Source: Flavobacterium sp. MFBS3-15
GTDB taxonomy: Bacteria; Bacteroidota; Bacteroidia; Flavobacteriales; Flavobacteriaceae
Assembly: GCF_026107645.2 (NCBI RefSeq)
Contig: NZ_JAPCHV010000026.1
Coordinates: 1 to 33,542, forward strand
Direction: 5' to 3'
DNA length: 33,542 nucleotides
Numbering within the stretch: position 1 is the first letter of the stretch; each line of letters begins with the position of its first letter. Under the pieces are notes generated by a model, which saw nothing but the letters and a program-made list of their open reading frames with translations, was not told the DNA's origin and ran no database searches. The position numbers were made by a program, and so were the translations under genes. Positions 25,951-32,761 of this stretch are shown one piece after another.

Positions 25951-26232
25951 TCATTTGTCGTTATAGTGTCCCATTGCCGAAACTATGAATACGGTCACTA
26001 TCCGTTCTTCGACACGATAAACAAGCCGATCTTTTTGATTTATGCGTCTTGACCAGTATCCGCTAAAATCATGTTTTAACTGTTCCGGCCTGCCTTCGCC
26101 TTCATAAGGAGTTACAGTAAGCTCTAAAAGTATTTTTTCAATCTTTTTGATTATAGGTTTGTTGCCCGATTTAAAGTGAGCTTGAAGATCTTTTCGGGCA
26201 TCAGAAGTAATTTCTACAAAATATTTTCCCAT
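25951..26232 (-). CDS. Txe/YoeB-family toxin
   Basis: This 93-aa ribosome-dependent mRNA interferase toxin belongs to the RelE superfamily. It matches YoeB along its length, including LKHDFSGYWSRRINQKDRLVYRV. The residues corresponding to the YoeB active site are present: E50, R69, H89 and Y90 (GHY). Three more residues (NDK) follow where E. coli YoeB ends in HY. Its ATG lies inside the antitoxin gene (19-nt overlap), the usual antitoxin-first arrangement with translational coupling. It appears intact and therefore probably active. Confidence 0.9.
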   Translation of the reverse strand: MGKYFVEITSDARKDLQAHFKSGNKPIIKKIEKILLELTVTPYEGEGRPEQLKHDFSGYWSRRINQKDRLVYRVEERIVTVFIVSAMGHYNDK

Positions 26233-26426
26233 ACATTGTCAGGATTTATACGTGTAGTTTTGCCTTTCTTTATATCTGCCTCACCCTTTTTTATTTTATC
26301 TGTGAATTCAGGAGTGTAACCGGATTTATCTTTTTCTTCGATTTGTACGAATGGCAATACTTTAAGGTATTCTAAGAATGCCTTGGCCTGTTTGCTCCTG
26401 GGGTTTATTTTAATTGTAATTTCCAT
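26214..26426 (-). CDS. Antitoxin of the YoeB-type module
   Basis: This 70-aa partner of the toxin has the ATG at 26424-26426 as its best start (MEITIKINPRSKQAKAFLEY). An extension by seven residues to 26447 would run over the promoter -7 box and is rejected. The N-terminal half looks like a short alpha/beta dimerisation and DNA-binding module. The C-terminal half is Lys/Glu-rich and ends RINPDNVWENIL, which probably wraps the toxin. It resembles the small Bacteroidetes antitoxins paired with Txe/YoeB and not classical YefM. Autoregulation at the promoter is expected. Confidence 0.85.
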   Translation of the reverse strand: MEITIKINPRSKQAKAFLEYLKVLPFVQIEEKDKSGYTPEFTDKIKKGEADIKKGKTTRINPDNVWENIL

Positions 26427-26444
26427 GGCCGATATTTTTACTAA

Positions 26445-26475
26445 CAAATATAAGAAAATAGCAACAAAGAGGCAA
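26445..26475 (-). promoter_or_regulatory. Promoter of the toxin-antitoxin operon
   Basis: Read on the minus strand, TTG (26473-26475), a 20-bp spacer and TATATTTG (26445-26452) match the Bacteroidetes consensus. The ATG is 18 bp downstream of the -7 box. Confidence 0.65.
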
Positions 26476-26503
26476 AGTTGAATGTATCTACTTTACCTCT
26501 TTG
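26465..26503. repeat. Inverted repeat between hbd and the toxin-antitoxin operon
   Basis: CAAAGAGGCAAAGT (26465-26478) and ACTTTACCTCTTTG (26490-26503) form a 14-bp stem with one wobble pair and an 11-nt loop. It overlaps the -33 region of the toxin-antitoxin promoter and lies just after the hbd stop. It could serve as operator, as 3' end of hbd, or be a dispersed repeat. No strong U tract is present. Confidence 0.5.
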
Positions 26504-26519
26504 CCACTTTAAAACTTTG

Positions 26520-27404
26520 TTACTTCTTATACGCTACCTTCTCTGCCTTTTTACTCTCGGAGTAATCATAAAAGCCCTCGCCGCTCTTCACGCCAAGCTT
26601 GCCGGCGCGTACCATGTTTACCAATAACGGGCATGGGGCATATTTAGGGTTTTTAAAGCCATCGTACATAACATTCAGGATGGAAAGGCATACGTCAAGC
26701 CCAATGAAGTCGGCGAGTTGCAGCGGCCCCATAGGGTGCGCCATGCCCAGCTTCATTACAGTGTCGATTTCGTATACGCCTGCAACGCCGTTGTAAAGCG
26801 TTTCAATTGCCTCGTTGATCATCGGCATCAGGATGCGGTTGGCTACAAAGCCCGGGTAGTCGTTCACCTCTACCGGAACTTTGCCCAGCTTTTCGCTAAG
26901 CTCCATGATGGTTTTGGTCACTTCATCCGATGTATTGTACCCGCGGATGATTTCTACCAATTTCATGATAGGCACCGGGTTCATAAAGTGCATCCCGATC
27001 ACCTTGTCCTGCCTTGACGTTACAGCGGCTATCTGCGTAATGGATATTGAGGAGGTATTGGTAGCCAAAATGGTATGAGGCTCGCAATAATCATTCAGGT
27101 CCTTGAATATCTGCAGTTTCAGGTTTACGTTCTCGGTAGCAGCCTCCACTACAAGGTCAACGTTCACTACACCATCCTGAATGTCGGTATAGGTCACGAT
27201 ATTGCTGATGGTCTTGTGCTTATCCTCTTCTGTTATCGAGCCTTTTGCCACCATCCTGTCCAGGTTGGCCGCAATGGTCGCCATGCCTTTGTCCAGCGAT
27301 TTTTCCGATACATCGATAAGCTTTACATTAAACCCGCTTTGCGCGAAGGTATGTGCAATCCCGTTGCCCATGGTACCCGCGCCAATTACAGCTATGTTTT
27401 TCAT
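26520..27404 (-). CDS. 3-hydroxybutyryl/3-hydroxyacyl-CoA dehydrogenase
   Basis: This NAD(P)-dependent dehydrogenase interconverts 3-hydroxyacyl-CoA and 3-oxoacyl-CoA in fatty acid or butanoate-type metabolism. At 294 aa it is a typical stand-alone Hbd/PaaH form. The Rossmann motif is GAGTMGNG (8-15), followed by E87 (VVEAAT), NTSSIS (116-121), the catalytic H139 in GMHFMNPVP, and NDYPGFVANRILMP. The C-terminal dimerisation part has GMAHPMGPLQLADFIGLD. It starts 13 bp after the YhcG stop and is probably read from the oxidoreductase promoter upstream. Confidence 0.95.
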   Translation of the reverse strand: MKNIAVIGAGTMGNGIAHTFAQSGFNVKLIDVSEKSLDKGMATIAANLDRMVAKGSITEEDKHKTISNIVTYTDIQDGVVNVDLVVEAATENVNLKLQIFKDLNDYCEPHTILATNTSSISITQIAAVTSRQDKVIGMHFMNPVPIMKLVEIIRGYNTSDEVTKTIMELSEKLGKVPVEVNDYPGFVANRILMPMINEAIETLYNGVAGVYEIDTVMKLGMAHPMGPLQLADFIGLDVCLSILNVMYDGFKNPKYAPCPLLVNMVRAGKLGVKSGEGFYDYSESKKAEKVAYKK

Positions 27405-27417
27405 TTTTTAACTATGT

Positions 27418-28428
27418 TTAGTTTGTTTGTTGTTTGTTTATAAAATCGATCACCTTTTTAATTTCGTTCAACAGCTGCTCTTCGGTAGGAAGAATGAGTT
27501 TGTACTGGCTTGCCAGTATTGTTTTGTTGTCTTCCGGCAGTGAGAATTTCACTACCGCATTGTTTTTATCGGCGCAGAGCAAAACGCCTATCGTAGGTTT
27601 TTCATGCTCCACTTTTTCCACACGGTCAAAGTAGTTCACATACATCTGTAGTTGGCCAATGTCTTCGTGTGTCAGTTTATGTGTTTTGATTTCAAACACC
27701 ACAAAGCATTGCAGCAGCCTATTATAGAATACAAGGTCAACGAAGAATTCGTCGCCATCCAGATGTAGCCTTTTTTGACGTGCTACAAACGAAAACCCGT
27801 TGCCCAGTTCTAAAAGAAAATCCTGCAAATGGGTAATGATTGCCTGCTCTAAATCCCGTTCATAGTAGGCACTTTCACGCCTGAGACCTAAAAACTCAAG
27901 AACCATCGGGTCTTTAATAATTTCTTCAGGCCTTGTAGGCAGCTGTTCATTTCGCGCTACAGCCAAAACACTTTCCTTATCATTGCTCAGTAGCAACCGT
28001 TCGAAAAGCTGGCTGTTTACCTGCCGTTCCATTTGCCGTACCGACCAGTTGTTCTTTACCGTTTCGGCAATGTAGTATTCTCTTTTGTCCTGATCTTCAA
28101 TGCGCAAAAGTAATCGATAATGACTCCATGTCAATTGTGAACGCAGTGTGTTCACAATTGGGAACATCCTGTAAAATTGTCTGTACCAATTTAAGTTTCG
28201 GAAAGAAAACCCACTACCAAACTCAGGCTGTAAAGCTTCAGACAATTGCTTTACAAGATACGTTCCATAATCAGCACGTTTTTTTCCACGCTGTTCTTCA
28301 TTAAAAATGCGTTCGCCAATGTGCCAGTATAGCAGCGTCCGCTGGAAGTCAACCGTACGTATGGCGGTTTCCCTCGCAGTGGCTATGAGGTTTTTTATTT
28401 CGTGGATGAGGCCGCTGTCCTGAAGCAC
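27418..28428 (-). CDS. YhcG/DUF1016 family PD-(D/E)XK nuclease
   Basis: This 336-aa protein has an N-terminal DUF1016 helical domain (about 8-165: YWHIGERI, YLVKQLSEAL, FSFRNLNWYRQFY, LTWSHYRLLLRI). Its C-terminal nuclease domain (about 175-330) has D231 (FFVDLVFYN), E246-x-K248 (VVFEIKTHKL) and Q259. All expected PD-(D/E)XK residues are present. The family is patchily distributed and often found near restriction or defence genes, and its role is unproven. The start is GTG (28426-28428), 5 bp after the preceding oxidoreductase stop. Upstream in frame a TAA follows within six codons with no ATG. It looks inserted between two metabolic genes. Confidence 0.9.
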   Translation of the reverse strand: MLQDSGLIHEIKNLIATARETAIRTVDFQRTLLYWHIGERIFNEEQRGKKRADYGTYLVKQLSEALQPEFGSGFSFRNLNWYRQFYRMFPIVNTLRSQLTWSHYRLLLRIEDQDKREYYIAETVKNNWSVRQMERQVNSQLFERLLLSNDKESVLAVARNEQLPTRPEEIIKDPMVLEFLGLRRESAYYERDLEQAIITHLQDFLLELGNGFSFVARQKRLHLDGDEFFVDLVFYNRLLQCFVVFEIKTHKLTHEDIGQLQMYVNYFDRVEKVEHEKPTIGVLLCADKNNAVVKFSLPEDNKTILASQYKLILPTEEQLLNEIKKVIDFINKQQTN

Positions 28429-28433
28429 TTGAG

Positions 28434-29408
28434 TTATTTCAAATTATTCTTCGATGCCTCTATGATTCGGTAGGCTATCCTTAATGCTTCGGTACCATCT
28501 GCTAAAGTAACTACAGGCGTAGTGTCGTTGTTGATGGCATCGGCAAAGGTTTCCAGTTCGTCGAGGATGGCGTTATTGGCCTGTACATCGGGATTGTCGA
28601 AGTAAATCTGCTTTTTAACGCCCTCGGCATTTTGCAGAATCATGTCGAAATCGCCCGGTACTTCCGGTGCGTCCTTCATTTTTACCACTTCGCATACCTT
28701 GTCAAGGAAATCGACCGATATGTAGGCATCCTTCTGGAAGAACCTCGACTTGCGCATGTTCTTCATCGAAATGCGGCTTGACGTAAGGTTGGCCACACAG
28801 CCGTTCTCAAACTCGATGCGGGCGTTGGCAATGTCCGGCGTATCGCTGATCACCGCCACACCACTTGCGTTGATGTGCTTTACGGGCGACTTCACCACGC
28901 TCAGTATCACGTCGATATCGTGTATCATCAGGTCGAGCACCACGGGCACATCCGTCCCGCGAGGGTTGAACTCCGCCAGGCGGTGCGTTTCGATGAACAT
29001 CGGGTTCTCTATCATCGCTTTGGTAGCAATGAATGCCGGATTGAAGCGCTCCACGTGGCCTACCTGCCCCTTTACATTATGTTTTTCGGCAAGCTGCATG
29101 ATCTCCTCGGCTTCTTCAACCGTGTTGGAGATAGGCTTTTCCACAAAAACGTGCTTCCCGGCAAGGATGGCCTCTTTGGCGCAATCGTGGTGCGAAAGGG
29201 TAGGGGTTACAATGTCCACCACATCTACGGCGGCAATGAGTTCGGCTATGGTGTCGAATTTCCGGTAGCCGAATTCCTGGGCCACCTTATCGGCATTTTC
29301 GCTGTTTGGGTCATAAAAACCTGTTAGCTCGTATTTTTCAGACTGGTTGAGCAGGCGGAGGTGGATCTTCCCGAGATGCCCCGCGCCGAGTACGCCAACT
29401 TTTAGCAT
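28434..29408 (-). CDS. Gfo/Idh/MocA family oxidoreductase
   Basis: This is a 324-aa NAD(P)-dependent sugar or cyclitol-type oxidoreductase. The nucleotide-binding GAGHLGKIH is at 8-16, EKPISNT with E90-K91-P92 marks the family's catalytic lysine, and DLMIHDIDVIL (159-169) supplies the H/D active-site residues. GHVERFNPA and DLMIHDID are reminiscent of GnnA-type UDP-GlcNAc 3-dehydrogenases, but no gnnB or lpx gene is nearby, so the substrate remains open. It has its own promoter and heads a probable operon with yhcG and the hydroxyacyl-CoA dehydrogenase. Confidence 0.93.
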   Translation of the reverse strand: MLKVGVLGAGHLGKIHLRLLNQSEKYELTGFYDPNSENADKVAQEFGYRKFDTIAELIAAVDVVDIVTPTLSHHDCAKEAILAGKHVFVEKPISNTVEEAEEIMQLAEKHNVKGQVGHVERFNPAFIATKAMIENPMFIETHRLAEFNPRGTDVPVVLDLMIHDIDVILSVVKSPVKHINASGVAVISDTPDIANARIEFENGCVANLTSSRISMKNMRKSRFFQKDAYISVDFLDKVCEVVKMKDAPEVPGDFDMILQNAEGVKKQIYFDNPDVQANNAILDELETFADAINNDTTPVVTLADGTEALRIAYRIIEASKNNLK

Positions 29409-29425
29409 AAGAAGTATATTTTAAA

Positions 29426-29457
29426 CAAAAATAACATTATTTGGATTGATTTTCCAA
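29426..29457 (-). promoter_or_regulatory. Promoter of the oxidoreductase operon
   Basis: On the minus strand, TTG (29455-29457), a 21-bp spacer and TATTTTTG (29426-29433) lie 17 bp before the ATG. Confidence 0.65.
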
Positions 29458-29478
29458 AAGCGGTGTTTAAAATTAGTC

Positions 29479-29569
29479 AGCCACGAATTACACGAATTAC
29501 TCAAATTTTCCAATGTTGCCTGATTTCGCCTGGATGACAGAATGGGTGAAATTCGTGTAATTCGTGGCT
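29479..29569. repeat. Dispersed palindromic element with 20-bp perfect arms
   Basis: The left arm AGCCACGAATTACACGAATT (29479-29498) is the exact reverse complement of 29550-29569, separated by 51 bp. It sits between the divergent oxidoreductase and pcm promoters. A partial copy of the arm (AGCCACGAATTACACAAATT) recurs at 32570-32589, so this is a mobile or dispersed element and not a local operator. Confidence 0.8.
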
Positions 29570-29591
29570 AAAACTTATAATCTCCGTACTC

Positions 29592-29623
29592 TTGACAAAT
29601 CACAAAAATGTTTCCTATTTTTA
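29592..29623 (+). promoter_or_regulatory. Probable pcm promoter
   Basis: TTG at 29592-29594, a 21-bp spacer and TATTTTTA at 29616-29623 match the consensus except for the last base. Transcription would begin shortly before the TTG start codon at 29646. Confidence 0.5.
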
Positions 29624-29645
29624 CCGCAACTAATACAAGCCGCAA

Positions 29646-30293
29646 TTGAAAGACACAGCCAAACATCAGGGACTTCGCAATCAGTTGGTAAGCGTTTTGG
29701 AACAGAAAGGCATTACCGACAAAAACGTATTGGAAGCCATCCGCAAGATACCACGCCACCTGTTCCTCAACTCGTCGTTCGAGGATTATGCCTACCAGGA
29801 CAAAGCCTTTCCCATTGGGGCAGGGCAGACCATTTCGCAGCCCTACACGGTGGCTTACCAGTCGCAGTTGCTGGAGGTGGAAAAAGACCACAAGGTACTG
29901 GAAATAGGCACGGGGTCAGGCTACCAGACTGCGGTGCTGTGTACCATGGGGGCTAAAGTGTATAGTGTTGAAAGGCAGAACGAACTGTTCAAATCGACAT
30001 CGCTGCTGCTTCCGAAATTAGGGATGCGCCCCAAACACCTTTCCTTTGGCGATGGCTATAAAGGATTACCCAATTTCGCACCGTTCGACAGCATCATTGT
30101 AACCGCAGGCGCACCAATGATTCCGAAACCTTTGATGGCACAGCTAAAGATAGGTGGCAGGCTGGTAATTCCCGTGGGTGGCGAAAGCGAAAACCAGGTC
30201 ATGACGCTATTGATACGCAAAAGCGAAACGCAATTCGAAAAGCACGAATTGGGGAATTTCAGGTTTGTGCCGTTGCTGGAGAATAAGAATTGA
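29646..30293 (+). CDS. pcm: Protein-L-isoaspartate O-methyltransferase
   Basis: Pcm methylates isoaspartyl residues of damaged proteins with S-adenosylmethionine and so starts their repair. It is 215 aa. The family start KHQGLRNQLV is at residues 6-15, IPRHLFLNSSFEDYAYQDKAFPIGAGQTISQPY spans about 35-67 (in two blocks), and the SAM-binding VLEIGTGSGYQT is at 84-95. The DGYKGLPNFAPFDSIIVTAGA region follows. The start is TTG (29646-29648). No ATG lies between the promoter and the conserved N-terminus, and the next in-frame ATG would remove conserved sequence. Confidence 0.94.
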   Translation: MKDTAKHQGLRNQLVSVLEQKGITDKNVLEAIRKIPRHLFLNSSFEDYAYQDKAFPIGAGQTISQPYTVAYQSQLLEVEKDHKVLEIGTGSGYQTAVLCTMGAKVYSVERQNELFKSTSLLLPKLGMRPKHLSFGDGYKGLPNFAPFDSIIVTAGAPMIPKPLMAQLKIGGRLVIPVGGESENQVMTLLIRKSETQFEKHELGNFRFVPLLENKN

Positions 30294-30301
30294 TGTTTTT
30301 C

Positions 30302-30438
30302 ACCACATAGATACATAGGTTTTATAGCCAATGTTTGCTGTGAGAAGACATACGGGCATATAGATGAAACGAAGCTTCGAACTATGAGTAGCTCTATTAA
30401 AACTTTAGCCACCTCAACAAGCTATGTATCTATGTGGT
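30302..30438. repeat. Dispersed element with 17-bp perfect inverted arms
   Basis: ACCACATAGATACATAG (30302-30318) is the exact reverse complement of 30422-30438, with 103 bp between. Outside the arms lie TTTTT on the left and AAAAA on the right. It occupies most of the gap between pcm and the DUF1349 gene. The ORF on the minus strand across it has no recognisable product. Confidence 0.75.
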
Positions 30439-30465
30439 TAAAAAGACTGACAACTTAAATCTTCA

Positions 30466-30497
30466 TTGTGAGTTGTTTTACAAAGTTGTTATATTTA
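30466..30497 (+). promoter_or_regulatory. Probable promoter of the DUF1349 gene
   Basis: TTG at 30466-30468, a 21-bp spacer and TATATTTA at 30490-30497 lie 19 bp before the ATG. The last base differs from the consensus. Confidence 0.5.
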
Positions 30498-30516
30498 CAG
30501 CATTAACCCCTTTCCA

Positions 30517-31167
30517 ATGAAACACCTACTTACCGGCCTGGCCGTTATAGCGGCATCCCATTTCACATCGGCGCAAAGCCTTGAAAAAATGCAGTGGTTC
30601 AACGAGCCGTCGCAATGGCAGATAAAAGACAAAAGCCTCATTATGCAGGTAACGCCAAAGAGCGATTACTGGCGCATTTCGCACTATGGCTTTACGGTAG
30701 ATGACGCGCCTTTTTACTACGCCACCTACGGCGGTGAGTTCGAGGCCAAAGTAAAGCTTACCGGTGCCTACAAAGCCCGCTTTGACCAGATGGGACTGAT
30801 GTTGCGCATCGACCATAAGCATTACATCAAGACAGGTGTGGAGTTTGTGGACGGCAAGTTCAACGTGAGTACTGTGGTGACGCACGACAAGAGCGACTGG
30901 AGCGTAACGCCGCTGGATAAAGTGCCGCCGTTCATCTGGATAAAGGTGGTGCGCAGGCTGGATGCGGTAGAGATTTACTACAGCCTTGACGACAAAACCT
31001 GGATCATGACGCGCAATGCCCCGCTACAGGATAACACCCCGGTTATGGTAGGCCTGATGGCTGCCTCACCTGATGGCAATGGCTTTGAGGCGAAGTTCGA
31101 GCATTTTTCTGTAAAGCATTTGCCGGACCAAAGGAGGCTGGAATGGCTGGAGGAGCATAAGGAGTGA
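30517..31167 (+). CDS. Exported DUF1349 (concanavalin-like) protein
   Basis: This 216-aa protein has a signal peptide (MKHLLTGLAVIAASHFTSAQ, residues 1-20) and a single DUF1349 domain. This beta-sandwich is related to YesU and concanavalin-like lectin/glucanase folds. Recognisable parts are MQWFNEP..W, the DYWRISHYGF segment, GLMLRIDHKHYIKTGVEF and the C-terminal VMVGLMAASPDG.GFEAKFEHF. Carbohydrate binding is plausible from the fold but not shown. It is transcribed alone from its own promoter. No lipobox Cys and no T9SS tail are present, so it is predicted periplasmic. Confidence 0.87.
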   Translation: MKHLLTGLAVIAASHFTSAQSLEKMQWFNEPSQWQIKDKSLIMQVTPKSDYWRISHYGFTVDDAPFYYATYGGEFEAKVKLTGAYKARFDQMGLMLRIDHKHYIKTGVEFVDGKFNVSTVVTHDKSDWSVTPLDKVPPFIWIKVVRRLDAVEIYYSLDDKTWIMTRNAPLQDNTPVMVGLMAASPDGNGFEAKFEHFSVKHLPDQRRLEWLEEHKE

Positions 31168-31199
31168 TTTATTAATTGGTTGTATCAAAGTAAGTTGCT

Positions 31200-32039
31200 A
31201 TGACTTGGAATGAAATTCAAAAACAGTCGGATATAATTCTCTCCTGTGGGCTGAATAAACTCAAAACAGAATCTTTTAGTTATTTAGGAGATATCAAAGA
31301 AAAAGGATTTGGCAATTATTTGATTTCTTTGGACGGTAAAGCATTATATATTGGAGAAGGTAGTGATCTTTTAAAAAGGCTTAAGCAACAATTTGCGCCA
31401 AAAACCTCAACGTTTTATAAAAACTTTAAAGGATTGAATGATGGTAAATTAGTTACTATTGATAATTTTCAAATACAATGTATACAGTCTAACATTGGTA
31501 GGAAAGAAATAGAGGAATTCGGTATAGTAAATTTGCCAACAACACTCAACAGATTTCAAATTGGGAAAAGAAGCAATTATTGTATTGCTGATCAAAATGG
31601 ACTTTGGAACACTACACAAGAAATTCATTCAGACATATTAAAACAAGGTGAAAATATAGTTTTAAATTCAAAATTTACAAATTGGTTTGATGCTAAAATC
31701 ATTTCTAATGCTGGGCTATATCTGGTAATCGATAAATCCGGGGCGCTTTTATATATTGGTGAAAGTTCAAACGTTGGTGAACGTATTATTACGCATTCGA
31801 AAAGATCTTACTTTTCTGCTCTTAGGCGGCATATAGGTACTAACGTTTTAGATTTTCAATTAAAAGAAATGAATGGAAAATTTCGATATTTTTCTGAAAT
31901 CGAGGAGATGGCGATTAATGATTATTTAAAAAAATGCAAACTCGTAATCTTCCCTGTTTCATTTGGAAGATATGAACTTGAAGAATATTTAATTCAAAAG
32001 TACAAGCCCGTATTAAATAGGAAGAATAATAAAGACTAA
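31200..32039 (+). CDS. Protein with two GIY-YIG nuclease domains
   Basis: This 279-aa protein carries two GIY-YIG-type domains. The first (about 36-120) has GNYLIS...ALYIGEGSDLLKRL, with Y40, Y50, G52, R60, candidate glutamates E103-E106 and N117. The second (about 170-275) has GLYLVI...LLYIGESSNVGERIITH, with Y174, Y185, G187, R195, H199, E259-E262 and N273 (EEYLIQKYKPVLN). Both keep the Tyr/Gly/Arg/Glu/Asn positions expected for catalysis. The gene is much more AT-rich than its neighbours, with many AAA, ATT and TTA codons, so it is likely acquired. It has no recognised partner gene. Function could be defence, restriction or element-borne DNA cutting, and the specific role is unknown. Confidence 0.82.
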   Translation: MTWNEIQKQSDIILSCGLNKLKTESFSYLGDIKEKGFGNYLISLDGKALYIGEGSDLLKRLKQQFAPKTSTFYKNFKGLNDGKLVTIDNFQIQCIQSNIGRKEIEEFGIVNLPTTLNRFQIGKRSNYCIADQNGLWNTTQEIHSDILKQGENIVLNSKFTNWFDAKIISNAGLYLVIDKSGALLYIGESSNVGERIITHSKRSYFSALRRHIGTNVLDFQLKEMNGKFRYFSEIEEMAINDYLKKCKLVIFPVSFGRYELEEYLIQKYKPVLNRKNNKD

Positions 32040-32047
32040 ATAGGGTA

Positions 32048-32503
32048 CTACTTATAAATCTTCTTAATCCTGTCCAGATCCCTTTTCGTATCGCGCTCTT
32101 TCATAGTTTCGCGCTTGTCGTAGTTTTTCTTACCGCGGCACAGGCCTATTTCCAGTTTGGCAATGCCTTTTTCGTTGGTAAACATCCGTAGCGGAATGAT
32201 GGTAAGCCCCTGGTTCTGCACGCTTTTGTGGAGGCTTTTCAGTTCCTTTTTGTTGAGCAGCAGCTTGCGTTCGCTTTTAGGCTTGTGGCTAAAGCTGCGG
32301 CTAAAGGCATACTCCTCGATATTGGTATTGATGGCAAACAGCTCCATGCCCTGGAATTCGCAAAAACTCTCGGCAATGGAAGCCTTGCCCAGTCGGATGG
32401 ATTTGATCTCCGACCCGGCCAGCACAATGCCTGCATCATAGCGCTCTAATATTTCGTAGTCAAAGCGCGCGCGCTTGTTGAGTATGTTTACCGTTTTTTG
32501 CAT
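32048..32503 (-). CDS. smpB: SsrA-binding protein SmpB
   Basis: SmpB binds tmRNA and the stalled ribosome in trans-translation. At 151 aa it has the normal length. It begins NILNKRARFDYEILERYDAGIVL and has GSEIKSIRLGKASI and GLCRGKKNYDKRET. The basic C-terminal tail (KRDLDRIKKIYK) mimics codon-anticodon contacts in the ribosomal A site. It has its own promoter and is convergent with the double GIY-YIG gene (8-bp gap). The ssrA gene is not in the window. Confidence 0.97.
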   Translation of the reverse strand: MQKTVNILNKRARFDYEILERYDAGIVLAGSEIKSIRLGKASIAESFCEFQGMELFAINTNIEEYAFSRSFSHKPKSERKLLLNKKELKSLHKSVQNQGLTIIPLRMFTNEKGIAKLEIGLCRGKKNYDKRETMKERDTKRDLDRIKKIYK

Positions 32504-32510
32504 AGGGATG

Positions 32511-32541
32511 CAAATTTAGTTACAATAGTTTAAAGTAGCAA
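32511..32541 (-). promoter_or_regulatory. smpB promoter
   Basis: On the minus strand, TTG (32539-32541), a 20-bp spacer and TAAATTTG (32511-32518) match the consensus. The -7 box ends only 7 bp before the ATG, implying a very short leader or a leaderless transcript. Confidence 0.6.
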
Positions 32542-32569
32542 TAACAGGCAGGTGGAAAAGATTGGGCTT

Positions 32570-32640
32570 AGCCACGAATTACACAAATTCATTTGGAACG
32601 CGGATGACGCGGATAGGGCGGATGGACACGGATTTTCTCT
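32570..32640. repeat. Dispersed repeat: CCACGAATTACAC arm plus GCGGAT tandem motif
   Basis: 32570-32589 is a one-mismatch copy of the arm at 29479-29498. It is followed by repeats of the type CGCGGATGACGCGGATAGGG then GCGGATGGACACGGAT, with GGAT recurring at 8-12 bp steps. No coding potential is convincing in this gap. Confidence 0.65.
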
Positions 32641-32645
32641 CCGCA

Positions 32646-32743
32646 CCGTCATTGCGAGCGGAGGCACGTAGCGCGGCAATCTTTCCTCCGTTACTACCAT
32701 TCGTGGGTGCATTGAAAGATTGCTTCGTGCCTCGCAATGACGG
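32646..32743. repeat. Long imperfect hairpin element (CGTCATTGCGAG family)
   Basis: The outer arms CCGTCATTGCGAG (32646-32658) and CTCGCAATGACGG (32731-32743) are perfect inverted repeats. Further in, GGCAC/GTGCC and GCAATCTTTC/GAAAGATTGC also pair. The whole 98-bp unit folds on itself and resembles the small palindromic dispersed elements known in several bacterial phyla. Degenerate pieces occur at 568-598 and 19860-19925. Confidence 0.75.
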
Positions 32744-32761
32744 ACCGTTCATGATTTGGAT

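Noticed and set aside
26427..26447. Seven-codon extension of the antitoxin start
   Set aside because: It would place the start within the TATATTTG promoter element; the ATG at 26426 fits the family N-terminus.
29564..29956. 130-aa plus-strand frame overlapping the start of pcm
   Set aside because: It is out of frame with pcm, begins inside the palindrome arm, and has no conserved sequence; pcm from TTG 29646 explains the region.
30056..30412. 118-aa minus-strand frame across the pcm 3' end and inverted repeat
   Set aside because: It depends on repeat DNA and on antisense of pcm; no domain was seen.
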